A model generated the notes under the pieces. That model made no database searches. It worked only from the letters and a program-made list of their open reading frames with translations, and was not told the origin of the DNA. The position numbers and the translations under genes are program-made. A stretch of 64,000 bases of DNA from Azolla caroliniana (Eukaryota; Polypodiophyta): NCBI GenBank assembly GCA_043228905.1, contig JBHGNT010000006.1:18290001-18354000 (forward strand). Direction: 5' to 3'. Shown here in pieces: positions 53,739-64,000 of the stretch. Within the stretch, counting starts at the first letter, position 1. Each line of letters begins with the position of its first letter.

Positions 53739-55427
53739 TAAAGATTATTTCTGGAAAAGAAATAGGATAAGGTCAGAGATATAGTCATAACATCATGTCG
53801 TGATGTAAACATATCATGGGCGAGCATTAATCGATATCATTATCTCACGTCAATACCCCTCTAGACGTATGAGATGAGGTTCAAGATCAGGTTACTATGG
53901 TAACACAAAGGTGTTTTAAAAACTATGGGGGTGACAAATAAATGTCTTTCCCTGATCTCTATATCAATTTTTTCATGGTGGCTCCCCGAGGCTCAACCAT
54001 GTATGTTCGCGTCATGAATAGTTTATACACGAAAAAAATGTTAACAATAAACTATGTTTCGGTGCCCACATAAGTGGTTTCGGCTCTTTAAGTCCTATTA
54101 CGAGGACCCCGAGGTGCACTTAGACCTTAAGTCTAAACATGTGTTATAGTCATATGTATCAAGGATGTTGTATGGTCTTGGTCATATTTGAACTCGAGAC
54201 CTCGAGAACAAATACATTAAACACTGGAGCCAACCAAGTAAGTTGCTCTTCTCGAATGCTTAATGTTTGATGCGTATAAGAGATATGCGAGGCAATTGAT
54301 CATATATGTTTTTTTAAAAGAACATATATGTCAAGGTCCTTATTTCGCCCTCATTTACCAAAACTATGTTGGTACGTTGCCTAACCTCAAGTCTCGTAAT
54401 TACGATGGCATATGCCAAAGGGCAACCTAATGGTCAAGCCAAATGAGCCCTCGTTTCGTAGTAGGCTCACGTGGGCCATCACATGGTCACGTCATTACGA
54501 ATGCCTCTCGTAAGAACGAGCTCATGGTGGCATCGTATCCATGTAACGAGGGAGGGATGTTGGATGCGTGCGTCATTGGAGCGACCTCACTTGAAGTGGG
54601 TCAAGCCCTACGTACTCAACATCATTTTGGCTATTCGCGTTTCTTTACGTAACGAAATCGAGGTCGTCAATGGGGTTATCAACAATAAAAAAATGTTGAA
54701 AAAGGGATGGTGACAACGCCATTCTCACAAAAATGTGAGGACGGCCACCAACATCCTTTTCCCGACAAGGACAACTTTCGATATAATCACGTAATAACGA
54801 ATATACACATATGTTTACTTATCACATATATACGATCAAATACGTATATATGTGACCACATATGCCTATATTAAACATATCGTTATATTAAATAGCCACA
54901 AATGATGTGATCGAGATACGTAATCGAGGTATATACCTCTACGCACACAAAACATCCACAAATAAGAGATCATCGTAATACGCAATGGAGGTATTGACCT
55001 CTTACGCATACGAGACCAAACGCATATCGTTTACAACAAATCAAGGTATTAAACTCATACGCAAACGTAACATATGTTCGTGAACGTAATACGTAATTGA
55101 GGTATTAACCTCGTACGCATACGACACTCATCACATATTATCAATATGTCAAACGAGGTATTGACCTCGTGCACATATGTAAACGTTTTAGATAATCAAT
55201 TAAAGACCACTACAACATCATTGACTTAATGAAAAAATTTACATATAAACTAAACACATGATTAGATGGGAGAAGAGAGAATAGAAAGAAAAATTATGGA
55301 AAGAGTTACCGAAGTTCTTTGTTGATCGTTGTCTGGATCAAGGCCAACCGCACAACGATCGATCAGCATCAATCAAAAGACAAATGAAAAACAAAGAAAC
55401 ATTAGTACAAAAATCTGATACCAAATA
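53739..55427 (-). other. long untranslated leader of G
   Basis: 1.7 kb between LTR and gag with no coding frame that I recognise. It contains a spaced repeat at 54920-55170 (see separate entry). The primer-binding site TGGTATCAGAT reads in minus at about 55414-55424. Confidence 0.7.
54920..55170 (-). repeat. five spaced copies of GAGGTATTRACCTC in the G leader
   Basis: A core close to the inverted repeat GAGGTATTAACCTC occurs near 54925, 54988, 55042, 55098 and 55154, at 54-63 base spacing. It is usually followed by a TACGCATACG-like segment. Confidence 0.8.
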
Positions 55428-55880
55428 TTATAGATCTTGGTACTAACGTAAGCTTAAGATAAGGATAATGAAAAGATAGATAGAAAGGAGAAAGAGAAAG
55501 AAGGGTGCCGATCCACCCGACCACCCCCGAGCGAAGGGATCGAGACGGACTCGAGCCTCGATCGGCGTCCCATACCACCGCCGTGGCATCGAGTCGTACC
55601 TGGTACTGGAGCGCTCGCTACAAGAGTTGACCCACCACACGAGCAGAGTCTCGATGTAGTCAAAAGATGATCAAATGAGGGTAGCTAGGCCTCTTATTTA
55701 TAGCGAAACCCAAGGCCCCCAAGCAAGTTCACACTTGACCTAATGGGTTGTCTCAATCCCGAGGATTAAAAGTAATCCTCCCCTTCTTTTCACTCTCATT
55801 TAACCCTCACACTTATCCACGTGTATAGAATACTACGGTAAATTCTTACCACGGGATATTATATGGTCATGCCCGTAACA
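55428..55880 (-). repeat. 5' LTR of G
   Basis: About 450 bp in minus orientation. It starts TGTTACGGGCATGACC, with the promoter-like CTATAAATAAGAGGCC near 55695, a GC-rich transcribed part, and an end near AAGATCTATAATA just before TTTGGTATCAGAT. The 3' boundary is uncertain because no intact partner LTR exists. Confidence 0.75.
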
Positions 55881-55885
55881 GTTTG

Positions 55886-57165
55886 GCTACAGGTTGTTCG
55901 ACTAGAAGATAGTGAGGAGTCGGGATATAGTCTTCTTGGAAGACAAGACAATAGAGGATTGGAAGCAACAGAAGTCTTAATTGACTTCCCAATCAACTCC
56001 TACTACTACCGACTTAAGGCCAAGTGAACCGACACAATCGACTGTTCAGACACAACCACTCGGCACATCAGAATCTGAGTTAGTGGACTCAGAGCAACCG
56101 ACCAATACAGATGAGTCAAAGTCGGCAGAACTATTGAAGTTGATGGAGGACTATGAGTCAGAATCAGCTAACTCCCAACAACTGATCCACAGATATGAAT
56201 CGGAGCCAAGAGGTTTGAATCCTTCATGATGGAACATCGATTCCAGAAAACACAAGCTGATCACTTTGTTCGTCAAGAGGTACGATGAAGGTGACTTCTT
56301 AATTATCTTTTTATATGTGGATGACATGTTGATAGTCGGACAAGATACGAAGAGGATCGTGAGCTTGAAGAAAGCACTAGCCAAGTCGTTTGCCATGAAA
56401 GATCTTGGACCAACAAAACAGATCTTAGGGATGCACATAGTTTGGGACAAAACTAAGAAATTGTTGTGTTGTCACAAGAGAAATACGTGACAAAGATCCT
56501 AGAAAGATTCAACATGTCGGAAGCAAAGCCAGTCGGCCCTGTGTTGCCGATCAATTGCAAGTTGAATGCAAAGCAATGCCCAAGGAGCGTGAAAGATAAG
56601 GCTGAGATGAGGAAAGCATTGTATGCCACAACCGTTGACAACTTAATGTATGTTATGGTCTGTATAAGACCAGACATAGCATTTTTTGTGGGAGTGGTGA
56701 GCTGATACATGAGTAATCTAGGAAGAGAACACTGGGCAGTTGTTAAATGGATACTCAGGTACTTGAAGGGCACCTCGGGTGCGTGCCTTATGAATGGGGT
56801 TGGAAAACCTATGCTCGGCGGTTTTGCCGACTCGAACATGTTGGGGGATGCACTCTCGACTAGATCCACTTCGGGGTACGTGATGACCTATGGAAGGGGA
56901 GAAGTTTCATGGTAGTCACGACTGTAGAAGTTTGTGGCTTTGTCGACCACAGAGGCCGAGTACATGGCAGCGGTACAGGTCGGCAAAGAGCTAATTTGGT
57001 CGAGAAATTTTCTCAACGAGTTAGGGATGAAGAAAGGGAGTTCTTGCTTCATTGTGATAGCTAGAGTGCCATACATCTAGCAAAGAATGTTGCATACCAC
57101 TCCCGAACCAAGCACATACAGAGAAGGTATCATTGGTTGAAAGTGGAAGAAGAAGAGTTTACCCT
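55886..57165 (+). pseudogene. F pol, second part: integrase end, reverse transcriptase, RNase H
   Basis: After G the integrase end resumes (SRDIVFLEDKTIEDWKQQ frame, 55900-55975). The linker is open at 55981-56229. It then jumps into the middle of reverse transcriptase (HRFQKTQADHFV), so the reverse transcriptase N-terminus is deleted. FLYVDDMLIVG stands at 56266-56345. RNase H follows (GGFADSNMLGDA, LSTTEAEYMAAV, AIHLAKNVAYHSRTKHIQR) with several stops. The chain ends at about 57165 in EEEEFTLV. Confidence 0.88.
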
Positions 57166-57822
57166 TGTGAACTCACTGTTGTCTCCTTCTTGGAGAAACA
57201 CCTTCGATCAATCTCCTGAGTAATTGGGTCAAGGAATCGTGGTTGCGTAGGGGACTACGATAGGGCCAAGCAGGCCAAACAGTTGCACGATAGCCGGCTG
57301 CAACCGGTTCTTTTCACTTACGACTTAGAAATAATAGAATCAAAAGTAATGATTAAGATGAATAGACACAGAGATAAACCAAAAAGTATGTGCACAGATT
57401 ACTGCATGTAACGATTACAAAGGCAACACAAGCCGACTATATAAATCACCCTCTCTATATCTAGGTCATAACATATGTATATATTCACTCTCCCTCTTCT
57501 TCTGCCACTCCATGATTTATATAGCCTATTCTCTCCTTGGCATGCTTCAAGTACTCCCTCCTTATTCACGACCTTTATTCTCAGCTGCATCTATTTCGTT
57601 CTACCTTCCTCGGTTGCAAGTGGTTGGGCCGATTCCCTTTTTCATACTTGACCTACTTGTCTCTTTAAGATTCGTTTCACACCTCGTGCCTTTTGTCCCA
57701 CGGATAACACCTGGCACACTTGTGCAATAATTCCTTGCGCGTCGAAGCCAAAAACAAAATCGTTCCAAAAAATCGAAATCATAATACTTTTCTTCGAAAG
57801 AATGGAAAATTTCTATTGTACA
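57166..57822 (-). repeat. 3' LTR of H (boundaries inferred)
   Basis: A purine run (GGAAGAGGACGGAG, minus, 57823-57836) precedes TGTACAATAG at 57822, a good polypurine-tract/LTR junction. TATATAAA (minus) lies at 57517-57524. The left end is TTCACA or ACAACA. The second LTR is outside the window, so the boundaries are unconfirmed. Confidence 0.55.
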
Positions 57823-57979
57823 CTCCGTCCTCTTCCAAAATTGATGTGATGCCCTCCGGTTACACCAACTCCCTCAGTTTGAGATTGGCTGTGAAATCGG
57901 CCCTTTGCTCTGTGTTCTCTTGGGCTTCAGTTTCTCCACCGGCTCTTGAGTCGCCTCCTCCTATTTTGGCTCCTTTGCG

Positions 57980-59899
57980 TGGAACTCAGATGATAAATCT
58001 AGCCGTTGGTCTGTAGTTTCCGTAGCCCCTTCCTCCTAATTTGGCTCTGTGTTCTGTTCAACCACTTGTTCCATCTCCAAGCCCGGGTGCGTCACCCCTT
58101 CTTCTTTCAGCTCTTGGGTTTCTATCTCAATCATCATACAGGGTTGAGGCCTGTGCCGCAACTTCAGCTTCCTTTTCGGCTTTGAGGCGCGGGCGATCAT
58201 AACCTCATGAGCAGTAGTTGATCATCGTCAAATTCCTCTAGGAGGTTTCCGATGGCCGTGGTGTGTGTTCAAACCAAAGCTTGGTATTCCTCATCAAGGT
58301 TTTTGCAGAGGATCTGAATGCTATTCTTACCCATTTTGTAAAATCCGTGGCCCTCTTTTTTGCAATTTTCGGCATCAGCTAAGAAAATCTACAATTTGGT
58401 TGCTTGAGCTGACCATTCTTTCCATCTGCAAGATAGTGACTCTTCAACCTTCTAATTTAGCTTTATCTAGTGCCTTGCAACTAGTGCCTTTACCTATGCT
58501 TCACCCATCTTGTCTTTGGCACGTAGGGTGTCCAATTCCTCTTTGGCAGTCGCGACATCAAGCTCGAGCTTGGCTTTCACGATTTCGAATGACGCGGTAA
58601 CCCCAACAAGCTTTTTCTCCATTACTTCCATATGTTGGTTGTAGCGTTGGAGTAGCCAATCCAAATTCGCGGCTAACTCTTGCAGATACCGTTCGTTCTC
58701 CTGTTCCCGGTCTTGTGCCCTGGAGATTTGTAGCTGTTGGAGGGACTCTGATAATGTATATTTCTCCTGCACCGCTTCTTCAAACATTTGAAGCTGCCAG
58801 TTGAAGCGTTGTTGGAGTTCTGTGTGCTCGTTTTGGAGACTAGTGAGTTGGTTGTTTGTAATGGCCGCAACCCGTTGGTATCCTTCCTCAATCTCATGTA
58901 TTTTAGTCGTAGATGCCTCGTTTTCTGCCCAAAGAACCAACGCGACATGTTGTTCAGTTTCTTAGAGCATCGAGCCATTGTTGGAGTTCGGCCTCGCATT
59001 TTGCTGCCTTCTCCTGGAATTGGTCGGATTCCTCTTTGGTCACTTCATAATGCTCTTTGGCTTTCTCGACGATCGCCACTTACGCTGCAAGCTCTTCTTC
59101 ATAGTTGTGCGGTGGGGCCGTTGGCATACTAGTAGGAATGACGGGGACCGATTCGGATGTTTCCTCGGTTTGAGTGGACACATCTGCCTGGTTTGGAGTA
59201 CGGGGTGGAAGGGCGAGAGGGTTTGTTTTCTCTGTTTCTTTGAGCCGTTGTTCAAGCTCGGTTAGGCGAATTTCTGAAGACAACCACAATTCTCTTTTTG
59301 TTTTGTCCTGTTTGCACTCTTGTTTGCTACTAACTACCATTGCTTTGGGTGCGCGGGTTGCCCTATCCAAGTCGCGATAAGCTTCGACCAGGGCCATGTT
59401 GAGCTCAGGTAGCTCGATCCGTATGCAACGGGTCTTAGTTTTCCGTTTCCGGCCGATTTTCTGCAGTTGTGGCTACTCCTCTGATTCGAGCTCGTTGGCG
59501 AGTGGCCGTTGGATTGGATTTGTTGCTCAGCATGTTCCTGGGCCATGCGTGCTGCCGCGGCAAGAAAATCGATGAGCTCGTATGCCGTGTCATGTTGTAA
59601 GATTGCACGGAGCTCGTAGGATTTGGCAGGCATGTCCCTGAAATTCATCACTTCTTCCTTCGAGACCCGAGAAGGTTGCCCTTTCTCGGTATTCCCTGTC
59701 AAGGACAGAGCCTGGTCTATGACGACAACAACCATCTTCTCCAAGACGACGATCAATTGTAGGTTCTCGGTTGAGGAATTCCCTTGAGATTTCTCTCCAT
59801 TGCGTCCTTGCAACCTGCGGCGTTTCTTGGCGGGACTCGAGTGAGAAGACGTTGTTGCACAAGAATTTGCCTCTCAAAACTCTAGCACAATACATCTAG
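57980..59899 (-). pseudogene. extra coiled-coil frame of H, downstream of integrase
   Basis: A long minus-strand coding trace broken by stops. The N-terminal part lies at 59895-59334 (AYELIDFLAAAARMAQEHAE). The middle part at 59397-59080 has LTELEQRLKETEK and a Pro/Thr-rich stretch. A coiled coil at 59080-58494 has heptad-like Leu/Glu/Gln runs (LTSLQNEHTELQQRF, LQQLQISRAQDREQENERYL, KAKLELDVATAKEELDTL). A charged Glu-rich tail reads to about 57980. No transmembrane segment is seen, so it does not look like an envelope gene. No known domain is recognised. It belongs to H by orientation and by its place between integrase and LTR. Confidence 0.6.
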
Positions 59900-60330
59900 A
59901 AACACACAAGGCACATCATCATGGGGCACCATAACAACATCTTTGAGTTTAAGAAAGACCACAAACACAAAAGGAGATGAATGAGTATGACAAAGACAAT
60001 CAATGATGAAATATGAGAGGGGAAGATCTAAATTAAGAGTTGATAATATTATATATACATAAACTCTCATTACATGAAAGAGGGTTCATTAGATTTTATG
60101 ATAATCCTCCAAGTACAAGAAATAAGAGATTAGAAGTGACAAGGATATGTACCATAGTCTATGAGACGGGAAAGGAGAATGAACATAGAGTATGTATTAA
60201 CAAGACGGATACCAATCTAGGGCTTCCTTGTGTACGATACACCTTTGCCGACACCGAGTACTTCCCGAAATGAGCTCAAGGATGTTCTGAGGTGGAGCCT
60301 TGATCTGATATTCCCCTCCTCGCTTAAGGC
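59900..60330. other. AT-rich spacer between H integrase and the coiled-coil frame
   Basis: About 430 bp without a recognisable frame. It has an ATATTATATATACATA tract near 60045-60060. It might hold a splice acceptor or promoter for the extra frame, but nothing decisive is visible. Confidence 0.5.
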
Positions 60331-61420
60331 CTAAAACCGAGTGTTAGGTGGGGTATGTCCGAGATACGATTTTAACCATAACCCATTGACCCATTTAGGC
60401 ATGATCTCGTTGGCTAATGTCCCGAGGTGGAAAATCCCGTTGAATTTGTCAATGATCCAAAAAGGGCCCGTCCAACGGAAATAGAGTTCCCCTGGCATCG
60501 ATCCGAGCCAAGTTTGAAAAACTAGGACCGCCTTACTGATTTCAAAGGATTTCTCAGACCCTTTCCAATGGCGATTGACAAAAGCTTTTCGTTTCCTCAC
60601 ACCTTGCTCCAATTGACTGAGTCTGGCAAGCCGATGCTCCTTGAGTTCGAGTAATTTCTTGAGTCACCTTTGGTCTGACTCATTCTCAGGAAGTCTCTCG
60701 GAGATTTGTATTCGTAAACTCGGCACCTGGAATTCAATGGGCATGATGGCTTCCAAGCCGAATACCAGCTGAAAAGGTGTGAACTTTGTACTTGTTTTGA
60801 ATGTCGTGCGATATGCCAGAGTGCACTATAGAGCTTACCATCCCAATCGGTGCGATTTTCATTCGCGATTTTCTTTAGGATGTTCTGCAGTGTTTTATTT
60901 GTTGACTCGGTCAGGCCATTGGCTTGTGGGTAGTGCTTTTCATATGGACCATCATGTAATGAGTTGTGAGTTCCCAGATTATTTTATTGAGTAAATGGCC
61001 GCCTTAGTCGCTTACGAGCTCGATTGGCCAGCCAAAACAACACCATAAGTTTCGTAAAAAAAAATTGTTGTCGATATAATCGTATTGTTCTGGAGTGCCT
61101 TTGCTTCAACCCACTTAGTACAATAGTTAGTCACAACAATAATATATTGATTTCCTATGCGAGCCGCGGCCAGTTTGAATGGCCCGACGAAATCCAGACC
61201 CCAATTCTGAAAAGGCTCGAGGAGGAGAATCGGTTGGTGAGGCATTCAGGCCTACTCGGTGGGTTGGCCCATGCGCTAGCATATATCGCATTGACGACAG
61301 AATTCATGGGAATCCTTTTGTGTTGTTGGCCACCATAAGCCGCTTCGCCAAATTTTGTGAGCCATTGTGTCTCCAGCATAATGCACTCTGGGTATCCCAT
61401 AATGAGCTTCTTGGAGGATC
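60331..61420 (-). pseudogene. H integrase
   Basis: The core start with the first catalytic Asp reads NWGLDFVGPFKLAA (61245-61012), followed by YCTKWVEAKAL. The central part at 60620-61010 is broken by stops (ELVSD and then a stop near 61005). The C-terminal domain is open at 60612-60331 with a GPF motif (RWTGPFWIIDKFNGIFHLG) and ends SYLGHTPPN. This enzyme would join H cDNA to the chromosome. The copy is dead. Confidence 0.82.
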
Positions 61421-62960
61421 GCGTCCTTTTCGAACCGCCGCACCGCGCAGTACTAGATGTCGTCCGAGCCGACTCAAATAGTCCACTACCTTGTGTTGTA
61501 CCCTTGGCCGATGGTGTATGTTGAATTCAAATTCTTGTAAAAGTAACATCCACCGTGCTAGTCAGTCGATCAGTGCCTACTTCGTGACTAAATATAGCAT
61601 AGCCGAGTGATCGACGTTGAATGTAAATTTTTTGCCAAGTAGATAGTGCCGAAACTTTGTTATGTTGTATATATCATTACGAGAGCTTCACGTTCCATTG
61701 TCAAATAGTTCTTTTCGGAAGCCGAAAGTTGTTTGCTAGCATAATTAGCTGAAAGTTGTTTGCTAGCATAATACACTGGCTGATACCAACTTGGGGGTTT
61801 CATTTACATTAGAGCGCTTCCGATAGCCACATCGGAAGCATCGAAAAACACATGAAATGGTTATGAACAATCGGGGGGTTGCACAACCAGTCCATGCGAT
61901 AGCATAACCTTGAGAGCCTTGTAAGCTGCTTCTTCCGTTTCCGTCCATTGGAAAGGTACTTGATGCACTACTGCGTGTAGTGGTGTCGCGAACTCAACCA
62001 GATAACATAGCATTCGAGTATGCCATCTAATTTTTCCCAATAATCAGTTGAGGGTCTTTAGTGTGGTAGGAGCCGGGGCACTGAAGATGGCCTGGCTTGC
62101 ACCTTGTGGGGCGCCATGGTGATCCCTTCGCGGTTGAAAATATGCGCCAGCAAAGCACAACTACAAACATAAAATGCGCATTTCACGAGGTTCTGACTAA
62201 GCCGAGCTTGTCGACAATGTTCGAGACAAAGGCGTAATTGGGTGAGATGCTCTATTTGTCAACCCTAAACTGCAACATCATCAAGGAACACTTGCATGAA
62301 TGTTGGAATGTAGTCTTCGAAAATTTCGGCGATGATACATTGGAATGTGGCTGGTGTCATTTTTAACCCAAACATAATCACGACTGTGACGAAAACGCCT
62401 GGTTCTATTACAAATGTTGTTTTTTCTTGGTTGTCAGGGTGCATGTGGATTTGATTGTACCCACTGAACCCATCCAAGAAGCTATATTGCTCATGACCCG
62501 CCACACTATCGAGCACACCATCTATAAATGGAAGAGGAAAAGTGTAAGTGATGGTGGTCACGTTCAACTTCCTATAATCAACGCAAACCCTTATTTTTCC
62601 ATTTTACTTTGGAACGACCACAATGGGACTTAAGCACATGGCACATTTGACTAGTTGAATGAACCCCACCTGAAGGAGCTTGCCGATTTCCTCTTTCACT
62701 TTTGCCGCAAAATTAGGATTCATTCTGGAACGACATTGTTGTACCGGTCGTGCATCGTGTGTCAGATGGGTGTGGTGCTAATAGTATGTCAGGACTAACC
62801 CTTTCATGTCGTTGTATGACCATGAAAAGATGTCCTTATATTCCGTGAGCAAACCAACCAGTGTCGAGGGTTCGTCAGGAGTCAGCTCTTTTGCTATTTT
62901 TAGTGTTCTCGGATCCGTGGTGGTACCGAGATTAATCTCTTCTAGTGTTGATGCCTTCAA
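61421..62960 (-). pseudogene. H reverse transcriptase and RNase H
   Basis: The N-terminal part reads LLTEYKDIFSWSYNDMKGL (62960-62778). The palm is at 62567-62265 (YSFLDGFSGYNQIHMHPDN, catalytic box VFLDDVAV). RNase H is at 61640-61950 in broken frames (PFHVFFDASDVAIGSAL), with a short internal duplication (QLSANYASK) near 61735-61770. The end reads HHRPRVQHKVVDYLSRL (61549-61480). Many stops. A second RNase H domain, as in Tat/Ogre elements, was not seen. Confidence 0.82.
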
Positions 62961-62981
62961 CTGTTCAGATATGGCTAGTTC

Positions 62982-64000
62982 TCATTCGAGCGCTTCGCGT
63001 GCATACCGTAATTCTTCGATCGATTTCGGATCGGGTTCTCGGTCGATCTCTTGCTCTTCTCCCGCCGCCTCAGAAACATAAGGGTTGACTGTTGTTAGAA
63101 TGTCGATGTCGAATAGTGGAACAATCTGCGGGTGATCCTCTAGGATGTGGTCAAGCTCCTCCTCAGTTAGTCCATCGAGCATGTGAACACCTTCCGCATA
63201 TAGGGCAATGGTATCTTATGGGCTGCATATTTGTTCCTTCGTGATGACACGTACCTTAGTTTTCACACACCGGAACGAGATCATATTGTGCAACCAGTGT
63301 TGCTTAATGTTGCCCATGCGTACCCAAGGACGGTCGAGCAGCATTTGGTAGGCATTAGGAGCATCTAGTCGTAACACCACAACCGAAATCATGAAGGTGT
63401 GGCCTTCGAGAATAAAATCGAGGTGTTAGATTAAATAGATCGCCCGAATGGATTGTGTATCTAGCATATAGAGCCAAAATGGGCATGCTTTCCATTGGGT
63501 AATGCCAAGAACTCGGCAAGTAGCCTTGTTGAAGGCATTGACCCCCAATCCCCCATCGACAATACAACCGTGAACATACCGCCCTTTCATAATGATCTTT
63601 ACAAACGGGTTCTGGGAGTCCATTAGTGGTGGTCTTGTACTTGGCTCGATTATCTGGAGGTCGTCAATTATTACCCTATTTTTGTTGACCTTGATTATGA
63701 TGGGGAGGTCGTCGATTGTCCCTATGGTATCTCGATTTGCAAACATCGTCACGATCATAGTCATAACGGTAGTAGTCGTCAATTGGTTGATAGCGCTCCT
63801 CCCTGGGCCGGTAAAGGTCGTCCTCTATCCTATAACACTCGTCCTTGGGCCAGTACCTATTGTCCCCTCAATAACTATCCTCCTTGAGTCGGTATCGATC
63901 TTCACGTCTATAACAATCCTCGTACCATGTCTGCTCGGCTTCCCGATTTCTAAGATGAACGATTGCGATCATCCTGACGAGGGTGATCATGGCAGGGCTC
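62982..64000 (-). pseudogene. H protease and gag-protease linker
   Basis: The protease-like loop GCIVDGGLGVNAFNKAT lies in the frame 63782-63426, with Gly in place of the Thr or Ser after the catalytic Asp. Acidic linkers follow at 63182-62982. At the right edge (63783-63990) the minus strand encodes a Tyr/Arg/Asp-rich repetitive segment (DCYRREDRYRLKED, DECYRIEDDLYRPRE), with one stop. Gag lies outside the window. Confidence 0.7.

Larger units (their letters stand above)
49891..55880 (-). mobile_element. Ty3/gypsy element G with inverted LTR ends
   Basis: It is flanked by the perfect duplication GTTTG (49886-49890 and 55881-55885). The right end is a normal gypsy 5' LTR (minus). The left end is not a 3' LTR: the first 61 bases (49891-49951) are a perfect inverted copy of the right end (55820-55880). 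They are followed by a 27-base segment (49950-49976) that folds back on 49893-49919 with one mismatch. Integrase breaks off directly next to this hairpin. See the findings for possible origins. Confidence 0.9.
47023..57165 (+). mobile_element. Ty1/copia element F, host of G and cut by H
   Basis: It begins TGTTAGGAATATGTCCC inside E gag (left flank GGTAG). The order is a long 5' LTR, a degraded primer-binding site (AACTAGTAATAGAGC), gag, integrase, then G (49891-55880), then reverse transcriptase and RNase H up to about 57165, where H is inserted. No 3' LTR lies in the window. Many stops show great age. Confidence 0.85.
57166..64000 (-). mobile_element. Ty3/gypsy element H with an extra frame, cut by the right window edge
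   Basis: In minus order (right to left): gag/protease linker, protease, reverse transcriptase, RNase H, integrase, a spacer, a coiled-coil frame and the 3' LTR. The left end is inserted in F RNase H; the exact base is uncertain by about 11 (TGTGAACTC or TGTTGTCTC). Only one RNase H domain is visible and no chromodomain. The lineage is not settled. Confidence 0.82.

Noticed and set aside
49891-55880. A DNA transposon with 61-bp terminal inverted repeats
   Set aside because: The internal region is a gypsy gag-pol with LTR, primer-binding site and 5-bp duplication; no transposase is present.
57166-64000. Tat/Ogre lineage for H
   Set aside because: No second RNase H domain could be found between RNase H and integrase, and the extra frame is downstream, not upstream of gag.

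Overview
The window looks like a repeat-saturated stretch of a land-plant nuclear genome. It contains Ty1/copia and Ty3/gypsy LTR retrotransposons primed by initiator-tRNA-Met-type binding sites (TGGTATCAGAGC and variants), a plant-type L1 LINE with a CCHC-bearing ORF1, LTR promoters of the TATAAATA type, and no bacterial-style operons. Species cannot be named from the sequence. Almost everything is transposable element, much of it nested. One small secreted-protein gene at 40266-40652 (minus) is the best candidate for a host gene.

Layout. (1) 1-3691: the 3' two thirds of a copia element (family A, copy A1), with an open pol frame and its 3' LTR, inserted into (2) a minus-strand LINE, 3692-9654. 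The LINE abuts (3) a mosaic of family D copia pieces at 9655-11637. (4) 11638-19333: a minus-strand copia element J, truncated at its left end and split by a complete family A copy (A2, 13805-18716, target duplication GACGT). J lies against (5) family D fragments D3 and D2 (19334-20887), followed by a duplicated LTR-end segment and a dispersed repeat R.

(6) 21942-39585: copia element K. Its 5' LTR is split by a gypsy element (GyA, 22210-29109) and its pol is split by a young, nearly intact family A element (A3, 30739-36098, target duplication GGAAC). (7) 39586-42743: the only island without recognised LTR elements. It holds a 128-codon gene for a secreted protein with ten cysteines that resembles the KP4 killer-toxin family, plus a second copy of repeat R.

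(8) 42744-47022: copia element E, carrying a family D element without reverse transcriptase (D4, 43387-46852, target duplication AGGAC). (9) From 47023: copia element F, carrying gypsy element G (49891-55880, target duplication GTTTG). G is unusual because its two outer ends are inverted copies of the same LTR terminus. (10) From about 57166 to the right edge: gypsy element H (minus), which carries an extra coiled-coil reading frame between integrase and its 3' LTR.

Relative ages follow from the nesting. K is older than GyA and A3, J is older than A2, E is older than D4 and F, and F is older than G and H. A3 is the youngest datable insertion: its LTRs show three visible substitutions and one 27-bp repeat-unit difference. 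Only A1 (as far as visible) and A3 (one stop codon) have near-intact coding capacity. The other elements are broken by stops, frameshifts or deletions. The most interesting items are the KP4-like gene, the inverted-ended element G, rows of inverted repeats in front of the LTR TATA boxes in families A and D, and the coiled-coil frame of H.
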